In this document: piece after piece, positions 1 through 10,800 of the stretch | How positions within the stretch are numbered: the stretch's first letter is position 1 | Layout of the letters: each line of letters starts with the position of its first letter | Assembly: GCA_016748015.1 (NCBI GenBank) | Contig: JAAOMT010000607.1 | Coordinates: 572,137 to 636,136 of the forward strand | Direction of reading: 5' to 3' | From: Geosiphon pyriformis | Taxonomy: Eukaryota; Glomeromycota; Glomeromycetes; Archaeosporales; Geosiphonaceae | Length of the DNA stretch: 64,000 nt | Position numbers and translations under genes: made by a program | Notes under the pieces: model-generated | Told to the model about the DNA's origin: nothing | Seen by the model: the letters and a program-made list of their open reading frames with translations, nothing else | The model's database searches: none

Positions 1-263
1 TTTCGTGGAAATTGTTGTATCTACCAATTCCAAGTTTCTTTAGTCAACTCTTGATATAGTGACTTTTTTGTTAAATCTTTTATTGCTAATTTTACTTTCG
101 CTATGATTTTGTCCACAGTATTTCCAGTTTTCTTCTGTGTTCTGAGTTGCAATGTCTTTTTAGTATCTTGATATCAAATGGTTTGTTGATTGATTGTAAT
201 CTCCATTTCTTGGTGTTGAATTAATTGAAAGAGTTGTTGTGCTAGTAAGTGAATATTGTCTGT
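1..263 (-). pseudogene. ORF3 of element A, partial
   Basis: The sequence is homologous to the small ORF after integrase in H (20171-20800) and F (39004-38373), including the segment with conserved Trp residues (WNWW in H). The start codon that is ATG in F and H reads ATA here, a G-to-A change. The rest lies beyond the left edge. The function is unknown. In the better copies the product is about 200 residues, lysine- and glutamine-rich and probably helical, with no membrane segment or signal peptide visible, so it does not look like an envelope protein. Confidence 0.65.
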
Positions 264-467
264 AATTTCTATTTTTCTGATATTTTCTGTCACATCTATC
301 ATGTCTTTATATATTCTTTTGATGGATCAATTTAACATGTTGTTGTCGATAATAACAATTGGTTCCAGATTTCATGGAATCTTATCTGGTTGGACTAGTA
401 TTCTCTGTACTCCTAATTGTAGAATATTACTGGTAGATGGTAGTGTAATATTGTGATATGGCTTCAG

Positions 468-1640
468 TCAATTTTTATGTGCTGCTTTGGTTAAAATTTT
501 GTTATCCAATCTTAATTTGTAAGCTCCATTTCCTAGAATTTCTTTTATGTGAAATAGTCTGTTCCATTTGGGGTCAAATTTTCCATTCCATTGTTTTTTT
601 ACTTTGGTACAATGTAGTAATACTTTGTCTCCAATCTTGAATTCAACTGGTTTGTCTGGTAGTTGACTATTGTGTCTTTCTTTCTGTTTTTCTTGTGACT
701 TTTTAATATTATTAGCTGCTCTTCTTTGTTTGTTTTCCAATGTTTCCATTAAGTCATATGTTCTTCTCAGCAATGTTTCTTGAAAATTTTTTTCTGTTAT
801 TGGTTTAGCTGGATATGTATTAATTTTTCTCTCTACTGGTAATGTTGCTGTTCTCCCATATACTAATTCAAATGGTGTTGCTTGTGTAGTATCTTGTTTC
901 ATTATCTGATAAGCAAATAGTACTGATGGTATGAACAAATCCCAATTGTTCTGGTTTTTTTGGCTGAGCTTAGCTATTGCTTCACACAATGTTCTATTGA
1001 GAAACTTTAAAATGCCGAAAATATCGGTATCTTTCTACTAATCCGTTGGTTTGTGGATGGTATAGTGATGATAATGGTCTCTTGATTCCAAATCTTTGGC
1101 TCAATTCTGTTAATGTTTTGTTCACAAAATAAGTTCCTTGGTCTGATAATAATTCTTTTGGACATCCATGTCAACAAATCAAATTCTGATAAACGAATTC
1201 GGCAACGGATTCTGCATCCACTCTTTGAATTGCTTTTATCTCTGGCCATTTAGTGAGATAGTTCATAGCTACTGCTATGTATTTGTTTCCTCTGCTGGTG
1301 ATTGTTAATGATCTGACTAAATTAATTCCCATATGGTCGAATAGTTGTCTTACTTTGATTGGTCTTAATGGTTTACTGGGTCTTGTTCTTCCTCTTTGCT
1401 GACAAGCATTACAATTTTGAACATATTGAATGATGTCTGGGTATATTGATGGCCAATAATATCTCTTTCTGGTTCTTTCCATGGTTGCTTCTTTGTGAAA
1501 ATGTTCTGCTGTTGGATTTGAGTGCATGTTGAATAATATTGTCTCTTTTTCTGGCTCTGTAATTACTCTGGTTGGTTGATTTGAATCCTTTCTATTTTTC
1601 TAATAAAGTATATTTTGGTGAGTAATAAAATATTTTGATT
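468..1640 (-). pseudogene. Integrase of element A
   Basis: This region would insert element DNA into the genome. It shows the HHCC zinc-binding region (HSNP...HFHK...C-x2-C), then the DDE core: GINLV, where the first Asp of the family motif GIDLV has become Asn, LSDQGTYF with the second Asp, and NGLVE with the Glu. Right after the Glu (about 1005-1035) there is an insertion of about 30 bp that F lacks, and it destroys the frame. The C-terminal part continues at 989-468. A stop follows the residues NLIC. The copy is certainly inactive. Confidence 0.8.
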
Positions 1641-1703
1641 GTTGTTTGATACTCTTTCATTCCGTTTGAGATAAATTCTCCTTGAACTGTTGAGTGTTTA
1701 TAT

Positions 1704-2407
1704 TGTTACAGATTGGAGTAACAAGCTAATGGATAGCAAGGGAGAACAGAATTGTAGGGTGATGGAAATAATCAAAGGGAAATTCAACTTCAATAAACAA
1801 ATTGAATGAGTATGGATTCAATGTGCAAGATTAATCTCATAAAATATCTTAGTCACTATTTTTTTCAAAAGGTAACAAGAGAATCTGAAGGTAGAGGGAT
1901 AGTCTGTACTGTCAACAATTGATCACCACTGGTATAATTCTTTGCCTCATGTTAGCACTCTTAGAATTCAATATTAGGTATCAACTTGTGCTTTTCAGTC
2001 ACGTTTATTCAAATAATCTTTAAATGCTATAATTATATACGTCAGAAAAAGGCCAACAAGTAATTTTTTATCCTAAGATGTTTGGATACTTGAAGGTAAG
2101 GAAAGAGAAATTAGTAATAAGAGAGTGATTGAGATAAAAGTTGTTATTTTTATTTATTTGATTCTTGTCTGAGAGATAATTTTCTACAGCTAAGAGACTC
2201 ATTGCTTATATAGCTAATAAAAGTGGTCAATGAACAGGTCAATGACTAGGTCAATGAACAGGTCAATGATCAGGTCAATGATCAGGTCAACAGTCAGGTC
2301 ATTGATCAGGTCAATGATCACTATCTAAAAATAGAGTGGCTAATTATATGACATTAGTGGCTAATACATGTAATAACTAATAAAAATTATGGGTTTCAAC
2401 TATAACA
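1704..2407 (-). repeat. 3' LTR of K with a 12-bp tandem repeat
   Basis: This 704-bp LTR pairs with 8740-9378. Around 2225-2322 it contains eight copies of a 12-bp unit (GGTCAATGATCA type); the 5' LTR has three. Five extra units plus a 5-bp difference account for the whole 65-bp length difference. The end of K ORF3 reads about 31 bp into this LTR. A likely polypurine tract (GGAGAAGATGA) lies directly before it on the element strand. Confidence 0.92.
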
Positions 2408-3129
2408 TCATCTTCTCCAAAGAGATTGAACTCTGGTGAAATCAAGCTATTTATAGGGTATTCTAATTGAAGGGTTTTGTTTAACTCAAAACTAACTAGT
2501 TTGTTGAAGTCTTTTGTGGATAGAGTGTATAGTACTTGAGGCGAAATAAGCTTTGTGTCCAAGAGACCAAATTTTTGTATAAGAGTTTTGGCTCTTCTTG
2601 CAATAATTAAAACTCTTGGGACATCTAAATATATAATGCCCAAAATTTCCACTTGTATCTCTGAAGTTGTTTTCTTCATGAGCTTTATTTCTTCTATGAT
2701 TTCATCAAGACAACCATAGAGTTCTAGTTGTCTTCCATATGACAAGTTTTTGTCTATGGGTAAGATTTCCTTAATCGTTTTTCCAATTGTCATAGAAGGT
2801 GTAAGTATTGCTGCTGTTATGCTTTTTAGCAAATACTTATCTATTTTGCTACCAATTTTTTCTCTTCTGATAGTGGTTTTCTTTGGTCTAATAACTGTAT
2901 GTATTTCACTGTTATCAGTTATGGTGGTTTGTTTTCCAATGGTCAGAGTAGTGTTTGGATAATTTTTGATCCAATACTCATGGAGAGTGTAGAAAACATT
3001 TTGAATGTTTTGATCCAGAAAATAATTGTTCATGTTGATTGAAGATACCTCTGTTTTGGAAATGGTGCATTTATTTATATCTGATTTTTGTTGATCATTT
3101 GGGTCAGTATTACTACAACAGATAATCAA
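2377..3129 (-). CDS. K ORF3, 250-residue protein of unknown function
   Basis: An open frame of 250 codons follows integrase and ends just inside the 3' LTR. I do not recognise the family. The sequence is soluble-looking, rich in Ile, Lys, Thr and Glu, with no signal peptide, transmembrane segment or cysteine pattern. It has predicted-helix stretches in the middle (residues about 120-180). It shows no obvious similarity to ORF3 of the dUTPase elements. The position is that of env or accessory genes in other Gypsy elements. It is the only uninterrupted gene of its size in K, which may hint at slower decay or a recent insertion. Confidence 0.6.
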   Translation of the reverse strand: MIICCSNTDPNDQQKSDINKCTISKTEVSSINMNNYFLDQNIQNVFYTLHEYWIKNYPNTTLTIGKQTTITDNSEIHTVIRPKKTTIRREKIGSKIDKYLLKSITAAILTPSMTIGKTIKEILPIDKNLSYGRQLELYGCLDEIIEEIKLMKKTTSEIQVEILGIIYLDVPRVLIIARRAKTLIQKFGLLDTKLISPQVLYTLSTKDFNKLVSFELNKTLQLEYPINSLISPEFNLFGEDDVIVETHNFY

Positions 3130-3257
3130 TCAGATCATTTGTGATATTTCTTGAGTTGTGTGTCATGAACAGGGTGATCATTGAAGATTGTTCTATATTG
3201 ATCTTGTAAGATATAAGAACCATTGTTCAAAACCTTGTTGACTATAAAGGGTCCTTT

Positions 3258-4301
3258 TCACTGGCTAGAGAATTTATCACCATAGACATTGTTTCTGTCT
3301 GAACGGTATTCTAAAACTAAGTCACTAACACTTAAGGAAAGTGTTTTATATGTTTTCTTTTTCTTAAGCTTCTCTTGGAATTGTTTTATCTTTTCAAAGG
3401 CAATTATCCGTGCTTCTACTAATGAGTCAAGAATGGTACCAAGTCTTCTTTGCAAAATGTTTTTGTAATTCCCTATTGTTATTTCTTTAAAGGGTATTGT
3501 CTCAATGTCAGTTTCTATTGGTAGAGTTGCTATTTGTCTATAGAGTAGATAAAAGGATTCATAACTTGTTATGTCATGATTCACAGTTCTATAAGCAAAC
3601 AAAGCTGAAGGCAGTACTTTGTCCCATAAGTTTGTTTCTTCACTGGTTTTGGCTAGAGTTTCACATAGTGTTCTATTGAAACGTTTCACTAAGTTATTTG
3701 TTTGGGGGTGATAAGGATAGGAAAGTTTGTGACATATTCCCATTTTTCTGCAAAGTTCTTTAATAAGTGTACTGAGAAAAGCTCTTCCTCTGTCAGATAA
3801 AAGTTTTTTGGAGCAGCCATGGTGACAAATAATATCTTCATAAATAAAATTGGCTATTGAGACTGCTGTTTGGTCTGGAGTGGCTCTTGCTTCTACCTAC
3901 TTTGTAAGATAGTTGGTAGCTGTGATAATATATCTGTTGCCATCAGGAGTTATTGTTAAAAGTCTAACAACATCTATACCAATTCTGTCAAAGAGTTGAC
4001 CAACAGAGATTGGATAAATATCTTCTTTGCAATTGGGTTTTCTTCTTCTTTGGCAAATATTACAGGTTTTGATGTATTCAGCAATGTCTTTTTCCAAGGT
4101 AGGCCAATAATAGCAAGCTAGAGTTTTCTGAATTGTTTTTGTTTTTTCAAAGTGTCCAGCTAATGGATCAGTGTGCATATTGTAGATCACAATTTCTCTT
4201 TCTTCAAATCTGATGACTCTCTGAGGACGGTCAGGATTTTTTTTATTTCTTTTATAAAGTTGGTTCTGGTGAATTAAATAGAAATTTGATTGTTTGCGCA
4301 A
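3258..4301 (-). pseudogene. Integrase of element K
   Basis: The HHCC zinc region is present in the 134-codon part (HTDPLAGH, then CNICQ). The core begins with GIDVV (first Asp). A TAG replaces the Trp after YLTK. The second Asp is in LLSDRG, in the region between the two open stretches. The third catalytic residue is Lys in NNLVKRFN, where family members have Glu (GAA to AAA). The C-terminal part, after the core, runs to about 3258. With Glu lost and a stop in the core, this copy cannot be a working integrase. Confidence 0.85.
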
Positions 4302-4562
4302 ATGTTCTCTTTGTTGTTATGTATATTTTGGTGGGTATTGTCCTTTACCCAAAAATTCTATTAAGGCAGAGTAGTTGTCCAAGTCCATTATCGTGTTTGT
4401 CAAAAAAGGGAATTACTAATAATTAAGTTGGTTTGGTTTAAGAGAGTTGTTCTGTCACTAGATAGTAAGTCTGGAGAGAGCATCAGCGTTTTGATGATTA
4501 GCTCCTTTGCGATGTTGAATATCATAGTCAAATTCATCCAAGTGGAGTATCCAGCAAGTTAT

Positions 4563-5757
4563 CTATTTGTGTTCTAGCCTCTTTTTGTTGCACAGACAAA
4601 TCAAAGCTTGGTGATCTGTTACCACCAAAAACTTCACACCAAGAAGATACTTGCTCCAGTAACTAGTGAACCATACTACTGCTAAGCATTCTTGTTCAGT
4701 GACTGAATAGTTCTGTTCTGCTGGAGAAAGGGTTCTACTGGCATAGGCTATGGCATGTTCTTTGTCATCTTTATCTTTCTGGGAGAGAACAGCATCAAGT
4801 TTAAAGCCAGATGCATCAGTGTGGAGGATAAAGGGTCGATCTAGATTAGGTTGCTTGAGGATGGGTTCTGTAACCAGTTTTTCTTTTAAAGTTTCAAAGG
4901 CTTTTTGCTGATGTGTTTTCCAATGGTAATTAACATTTTTCCTGAGTAGCTGATTAAGAGAAGAGGTAATTTTGGAGAAATCCTTGACAAATTTGCGATA
5001 ATAAGAGGCCAAACTAAGAAAAGAGCATAGTTTATAAATGTTCATTGGTTGTTTGATGTTTTGGACTTTTTCAACTTTGGCTGGGTCAGGAAAGATTCCA
5101 TCTTTTGTGATAAGATAACCAAGGAACTGGGTGGATTGTCTTCCAAAGAAAGATTTGATTGGGTTGATCTTAAGGCCAGCATTTCTAAGAAGGTCAAAAA
5201 CCTTTTGCAAATGTTCCAGGTGTTCATCCCAGGTTTTTAAGTATACCATTATGTCATCCAAAATAGACTAGAACAAAGTTTTCTTTGACTGATTCAAATA
5301 CTTTATCTATTAAGCATTGAAAGATGGGAGGGGCATTGGTAAGACCAAAAGGCATGACTGTGAATTCATAGGTGCCATACTTGGTAATGAAGGCAGTTTT
5401 CTTTCTGCTTTTTGGATCCATCTTTACTTGCCAGAATCCAGCAGTTAAGTCAATAGTTGAGAAGAAAGCAGCATCTTTGAATTGGTCTAACATTACATCA
5501 ATCTTGGGAAGTGGGTATATGTCTTTTTCAGGAATGGCATTTAATTGGTAGTAGTCGACACAAAAGCATAGTGTTCCACCTTTTTTAGATACCACTACAA
5601 CTGAGAAAGCCCATTCACTCTTGGTTTCTTGTATGAATCCAAGTTCTTTCATCCAGTTTATCTCTTTCTTGATAAACTCATCATTGTGCTGATTGGATTG
5701 ATAAGACTTCAAATGGATGGGTCGAGTTTCTCTGGTGGTGATGGTGTGTTGTATCAC
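4563..5757 (-). pseudogene. Reverse transcriptase and RNase H of K, frameshifted at the active site
   Basis: The upstream frame (5757-5254) has the RT fingers and palm: FCVDYYQLN, PLPKID, FSTIDLTAGFWQ and MPFGLTNAP. The downstream frame (5261-4563) has LDDIMVY, the thumb, and RNase H with HTDASG, AYASRTLSPAEQNYS, ECLAVVW and VVTDHQAL. One extra T in a T-run just before the YLDD codons shifts the frame exactly at the catalytic site, so both Asp codons survive but out of frame with the N-terminal part. Otherwise the domains are well conserved. Confidence 0.9.
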
Positions 5758-5795
5758 ATGGGTATGTCTAGGAATATCACCTTCTTTGGAGATAA

Positions 5796-7052
5796 CTAGG
5801 CTATTTCTAGCCAGTAAATTTCAATGTCTATTTTTCTTTCTTCTGGGGAGGGTTCTTTTTGTTCTACAACCAGCGATTGGATCTCAGGTGGTTTATTCTC
5901 AAAGGACTTCTGTACTTCTTTTAATTCTTTTTTGGGTATCAAACTGATTGGTTCCCAATCTCTGTAATAGATCAGGCATAATTTGCATTCATCACTTGGA
6001 GAATACAAGGGTTTGTTGCACCAACACCAGGCACAAGAACCATGCCACCAAAAACTGTATTTGGCTTTTTTGCCAGGTTTTCTTTCAAAGGTTCTTCTAA
6101 GAATATCATAATAAGGCCAGCAGATTAGCTTGCCATTTACAATGATTCCTTTTTTGTCTGCTTTAACATTGTTCAGTGGTTTGCCATTGCTGGTGAAGGT
6201 GGTATAGGCGAGTTCAGCAGTTTCTTCTTGTTCTTCTTGTTCTTCTTTTTCATCGCTCTTTTTATCATCTGATTCATCTGATTGTTCTTCTTCTTGGTTT
6301 TGTTTGGGTATTGGGGGAGTTGTCCAATGGCAACACTTAACCACAATGGGTTTCTCATCACATCTGATGGTTAATTCACAAAGTTCATAATCAAGCAAAG
6401 CTTTTGCTTTCTTGAGCCATTCATTGCCAACAATGATGGCATATTCCTTGGCTTCAGAAACTTCTATGTCAGTTTCAATGCTGATTCCATTGATGCAAAC
6501 AAGAACAGCTTTGGCAATATCCAGTCCTTTCTTTTTGTCACCATGTATGTTGGTCATTGGTCTGGTAGAAAGTTCATCAATCTTTCTACCAATTGCTTCC
6601 AAGAAGTGTTTGGCAATGACACTAACAGATGATCTACTGTCCAGAATTAAGTCAATGAAGTATTCAGCCACTTGGGCTTTACAAATCAGAGGGGTGACAT
6701 TGCTGTTGTCAGCAAGTCCAGCTTGGCAAGGGTGCTTGTTGGTTTTTGGTGTCTTCTTTTTTGGGATCAAGAATTTGCAAAGATCTTTTCTGAACTGTGG
6801 GTGGGTCATTAACTGGCCAAAGATAATATGTGCTGGGGTTTCCATGAGATCTTTGACAACAGAATAGGGTCCAGATTTTTGTACAATTTCTGGGGGTTCC
6901 AACTTTGGGGAATTCTTAAAGACTTTAGCCTTTGGTGGCTCATTGTTATCAGCAGCAGAAGTTGAGACTTTGTTAGAGTCTAAAATGAAATCAACCTTGG
7001 CTTTCTTCTTCTTTCTGGTTGGTTCTGAGGTGTTAATTGCTAGTTCATCCAT
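5796..7052 (-). CDS. K protease region with a cysteine/tryptophan cluster
   Basis: A 418-codon open frame lies between gag and RT. Around residues 125-260 it has a retropepsin-like fold: LILDSRSSVSVIA stands where active copies have D-S/T-G, so the flap-side Gly is Arg, and IIVGNEWL is the second conserved strand. Then comes a long Glu/Gln/Asp-rich stretch. A compact cluster CAWCWCNK...CKLC near residue 340 looks like a small zinc-binding module. It ends just before RT. The active site is probably damaged. The length exceeds a plain protease because of the acidic linker and the cysteine cluster. Confidence 0.8.
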   Translation of the reverse strand: MDELAINTSEPTRKKKKAKVDFILDSNKVSTSAADNNEPPKAKVFKNSPKLEPPEIVQKSGPYSVVKDLMETPAHIIFGQLMTHPQFRKDLCKFLIPKKKTPKTNKHPCQAGLADNSNVTPLICKAQVAEYFIDLILDSRSSVSVIAKHFLEAIGRKIDELSTRPMTNIHGDKKKGLDIAKAVLVCINGISIETDIEVSEAKEYAIIVGNEWLKKAKALLDYELCELTIRCDEKPIVVKCCHWTTPPIPKQNQEEEQSDESDDKKSDEKEEQEEQEETAELAYTTFTSNGKPLNNVKADKKGIIVNGKLICWPYYDILRRTFERKPGKKAKYSFWWHGSCAWCWCNKPLYSPSDECKLCLIYYRDWEPISLIPKKELKEVQKSFENKPPEIQSLVVEQKEPSPEERKIDIEIYWLEIA

Positions 7053-7135
7053 GTCATGGTCATCATTAGTTAAGTTAAAAGCGTAAAAGGGGTTTTCTTC
7101 TGGTTGGCTTGCACTCTCACCCTTTGGAGATGTGC

Positions 7136-8222
7136 CTACCAGTTTAAAGGCTGATAAACAGTGGCTTCAACTAGGAGATTCTCTCCAAAGAAATTAATGT
7201 TGGCATGATTGGGTCTTTGATTGGGAACATTGTTGTTGTTGGGTCTGTTGTTTTGGTTGTCATTGTTTCTGGAAGCTAGAGGAGGCAGTGGAGAATTGTT
7301 ACAATCTCTTGAATAATGTCCAGTTAATCCACAATGATAGCACACAGGTGGGCCACGATTTTGCTGTCTTTGATAGGGAGGTTGCTGGGGCTGGTTAAAA
7401 TGAGGTTTGTATCTAGATCTTGGTAGTTGCTGGTTATCTCTGACTGCTTGTGCCAAAGATTCTAATAACCGGGCAAGATTGGCTGTCAGTTTATCAATTA
7501 ATTATTCATTTGGATCTTGAGTTTGGGCAGCAAAAGAAGCAGCAGCCATTTGAGGAGCAGGAGCTATGACAGAAGCAGAAGCAAAAACTGGAAGTGTAGA
7601 TTCCAAATGTATTCTTTGGTTGTCTTCAATTTGTTGGACAAGTTCAATGACCATGTCTATTGTAGGATTGTCTTTCAGGGCCAAGAGAGGCCAAAGAGCA
7701 TAAGATAAATTGGTTCTCAATCCTTTTGTGAAGGAATGAATCTTTTGTTCTTCTGTCCAGTTTCTCCCAGAGTCTACACATTTGATTAGCTTTCTAATAG
7801 CTTTGGCATATTCAGTTACTACTTCTCCAAGGCCTTGGGTTCTTTTTTCCAATTCCATGCACCATTTGGATATTAATATTGGGGTTCTGAACTTGGCCTC
7901 AAATCGAGTAGTAAAAGAGGTATTTTCTTCTCCAGCATTGATTGGTGTCCATCTGATTATTCTGTGTTGAGCATTGGCATCTGTTTCTTGTGAGAACCAG
8001 GTAGCAGGAAAGCCTTGGAGATAGCCACCAATGATTTGGAACTTGTATTCTTCATTATACTGGTTGGCTGTGGCAGCTCTCTCAAAATCATCCAACCATT
8101 TAATTGGATCTTGTGCATCACCTCTAAATAGTAGTAGTGAGGTATTGTTTCTTCTTCCTAGAGCAGTTTGTATACTTTAAAGGGTGGCCAGAATGTTTGC
8201 TTGCATGGGGTCATTAGCCATT
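7136..8222 (-). pseudogene. gag of element K
   Basis: From MANDPMQAN (8222) the frame has a TAA where CAA (Gln) is likely. It then shows a clear Retrotrans_gag capsid domain (8095-7502; WLDDFERAA, TWF, FTTRFEAKF, the core of capsid assembly), another TAA, and a nucleocapsid tail with a CCHC knuckle CYHCGLTGHYSRDC (7301-7342) followed by an Asn/Pro-rich end. Upstream codons (8734-8223) are open too but start in the primer-site region without an ATG. Only the two stops separate this copy from a full gag. Confidence 0.85.
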
Positions 8223-8718
8223 GGTTCAGGGGTAACTATTTGTGTAGACAAGTCTAATTTGTTTGATAAAAGATCAAAAACAGAGGCAGTTTGATAGCTT
8301 TCTTCTTCTGTTTCAAAGGGAGTTTCAGTTGCTTGATGGACAGCAATCCAAATGTGGATTTGATGATTCAGATATTCGAAATCAGGGAGCTGTTGTTCAA
8401 AGGTTGCAGAATATAAGAGCTGATTGATACTGTTGTTTCTTTCTTCAAAGTTGTCTTCAAAATAAGCTTGGTCAAAGTAATAGGTTGTATAAGCTGTGTA
8501 GGTTTCAGCTGAATGCTCATTCAGGAACCAGTTCCAAAAGTCTTGGAATTGTCTACTGGATTGTTCTTTAAGAGGAAAGCAGATCAAGCAAGAGGGCAAA
8601 GAATTAAGTTCAATGAAATCTAGGTTGTTTTGTTGTGTGCTGCAAGTGTTTTTCTGATTGCTGTGGCAGATATGAGTAATCACCCATACAATAAGAGAAT
8701 AAGTGAATTTTGACAACT

Positions 8719-8738
8719 TCACAGGGAGCACCACTTTT
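8719..8738 (-). other. Primer-binding site of K
   Basis: On the element strand a TGGTGCTCCCTGTGA stretch lies a few bases inside the 5' LTR. It is complementary to the 3' end of a tRNA finishing in CACAGGGAGCACCA. The same site is used by the otherwise unrelated dUTPase elements. Confidence 0.7.
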
Positions 8739-8739
8739 A

Positions 8740-9378
8740 TGTTACAGGTTGGAGTAACAAGCTAATGGATAGCAAGGGAGAACAGGATTGTAGAGTGATA
8801 GAAATAATCAAAGGGGAATTCAACTTCAATAAGCAAATTGAATGAGTATGGATTCAATATGTGAGATCAGTCTCATAAAATATCTCAGTCGCTATTTTTT
8901 TCAAAAGGTAACAAGGGAATCTGAAGGTAGAAGGATAATCTATACTGTCAACAATTGATCACCACTGGTATAATTCTATGCCTCACGTCAGCACTCTTAG
9001 AATTCAATATCAGGTATCAACTTGTGCTTTTCAGTCACATTTATTCAAATAATTTTCAAATACTACAATTATATACGTCAGGAAAAGGCCAACAAGTAAT
9101 TTTTTATCCTAAGATGTTTGGATACTTGAAGGTAGGGAAAGGGAAATTAGCAATAAGAGAGTGATTGAGATGAAAGTTGTTATTTTTATTTATTTGATTC
9201 TTGTCTGAGAGATGATTTTCTACAGCTAAGAGACTCATCGCTTATATAGCTAATGAAAGTAGTCAATGACTAGGTCAATGATCAGGTCAATGATCACTAT
9301 CTAAAAATAGAGTGGCTAATTATATCAATGGCTAATACATGTGATAACTAATAAAAATTATGGATTTCAACCATAACA
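8740..9378 (-). repeat. 5' LTR of K
   Basis: This 639-bp LTR is the partner of 1704-2407. It has three copies of the 12-bp unit instead of eight. It ends in TAACA at 9378 and is followed by the target duplication ATAT. Confidence 0.92.
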
Positions 9379-9559
9379 ATATAATGTTTCAATTGTTGAT
9401 ATTTTTGTATGTTCATCTTTTGTTGTATTTTTCTGTTGGTATTGTTCTGGTTTTGTTATATTTTTGGGTTGAAATGTTCTTAGATTTGTCTCATTTGTGA
9501 TAAACCGTTCGCATTTCTATTGTCTTTTCCTTTTTTATAATGTATAGTATAATTATATA

Positions 9560-10013
9560 GTGCGAGTGCTATTTTTCATCTTGACTGTCTTCTATCTCCA
9601 AATTTTTGTTTTTGAAGTGATGTTAATCCTTTGTGATCTGTGTACATCTCAAACTTCTGGCTCAAGTATTTTTTCCATTTCATGACTGCCCAGTATATTG
9701 CTAAGTGTTCTTGTTCCAGTGTTCCATAGTTCTTTTCGGCTGGTGTTAAACCTCTGCTGGCATATGCTACTGGATGTTCTCTACTGTCTGGTCCTCTCTG
9801 AGATAGTACTGCTCTTAATGCTTGGCTGAATGCATCAATGGTGATGATGAATGGTTTGCTGTAATCTGGATAGATCAGTACTGGAACTTGGATGAACTTT
9901 TTTTTCAGAATATCAAAAGCTTCTTGTTGACTTTCTGTCCATTCATATTTTGTATTTTTGTTTTGCAGTTGGTTGAGTGACTGTGCTATCTTGAAGAAGT
10001 TCTTGATAAAATG
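9560..10013 (-). pseudogene. RNase H of element A
   Basis: The connection and RNase H region follow RT. Readable motifs are KPFIIT with TIDAF (TDAS in relatives), AYASRGLTPAEKNYG, EHLAIYW and TDHKGL. A stop at 10014-10017 separates it from RT, where related copies have Arg or Cys after SYY. It would degrade the RNA strand of the replication hybrid; here it is broken. Confidence 0.75.
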
Positions 10014-10800
10014 TCAATAGTAGCTGGTGAATCCCAAGAATAATTTCAGTTCTGTCATATTGGTCAGTACTGGAAAGTTTTTTACTATCTCTATTTTCTC
10101 TGGATCTGTTTTGATGCCATCTTTGCTGACTATGTGTTCCAAGAATTTTAGTTCTGTCTTGCCAAAAAAGCACTTTGTTGCATTTAACTTTAGTCCTGCT
10201 CTTCTTAGTCTTTTGAACACTTGTTGAAGATAATAAAGATGATCATCAAACATTTTTAAGAATACATTGGTGTTGTCCAAATATACAACTACTGATTTCC
10301 ACAATAAGCCAGTATAAACAATTTCTATTAGCTGTTGGAAAGTTGCTGGGGCATTGGTTAAGCCAAATGGCATCACTTCAAATTCAAAATTCCCTTCTCT
10401 AGTAGTAAATGCCATCTTCTCTTTGTCAGCTGGATTCATGGTTACTTACCAGTAACCACTGTCCAAATCTAATGTTGAGAACCATTTGTTCCCACCAAAA
10501 ACATCAAATAATTCCTGTATTCGTGGAGTTGGATAACTGTCTCTCCGAGTTACACTATTGAGTTTCCTGTAGTCTACACAAAATCAGATTTTTCCATTTT
10601 TTTTATGGATGAGTACCACTGGTAATGACTATGGGCTTATTAATGGTTAAATTAGCCCATTGTCAAGCATTCTGTTTATCTCTTAACAAATGATCTCATG
10701 GCTGGCTGGTGGTACTCTGTATGCTCTTTGTTTGATTGGCATTGTATCCCCAGTCTTGATCTAATGCTGGATGATGTCAGTTCAGCCAAACTCATTTTCA
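10014..10800 (-). pseudogene. Reverse transcriptase of element A
   Basis: RT begins after FASENEFG. TGA replaces Arg before TDII, TAG replaces Gln in HQIK, TAG replaces Trp after SP, and TGA lies in KI-x-FCVDY. The 141-codon open part has MPFGLTNAPATFQ, the active-site box YLDNTNVF and the thumb with CFFGKTELKFLEH. The catalytic motif of the family is YxDD; here the second Asp is Asn. H and F share both the YLDN and the two TGA codons. Inactive. Confidence 0.88.

Larger units (their letters stand above)
1..1703 (-). mobile_element. Ty3/Gypsy element A, 3' part (integrase and ORF3)
   Basis: This is the 3' portion of minus-strand element A; its 5' portion lies at 9379-16577, on the other side of inserted element K. 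It holds the integrase (about 1640-468), a post-integrase stretch and the first part of ORF3, which runs off the left edge. Removing K joins TTTATAT to AATGTTTC, which matches the uninterrupted homologous site in element F near 40400. The 3' LTR is outside the window. Reading frames are broken by several stops. Confidence 0.85.
1704..9378 (-). mobile_element. Ty3/Gypsy element K, complete, nested in A
   Basis: K is a complete LTR retrotransposon on the minus strand. Its LTRs are 1704-2407 (3') and 8740-9378 (5'), both ending TGTTA...TAACA, and it is flanked by a 4-bp duplication ATAT (1700-1703 and 9379-9382). Gene order is gag, protease, RT, RNase H, integrase, ORF3. It belongs to a different family from A, F, G, H and J: there is no dUTPase, the LTR is different, and the base composition is somewhat richer in G+C. 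Its frames are the most open in the window, but key residues are lost (protease DSG to DSR, integrase Glu to Lys, a frameshift at the RT active site). Confidence 0.92.

Noticed and set aside
2377-3129. K ORF3 as a retroviral-type envelope gene.
   Set aside because: There is no signal peptide, membrane anchor, glycosylation-rich ectodomain or cleavage site in the sequence.
6412-6867. A 151-codon plus-strand frame antisense to K protease as a gene.
   Set aside because: It mirrors the conserved protease codons of the other strand and has no domain of its own; the same holds for most plus-strand frames over minus-strand pol.
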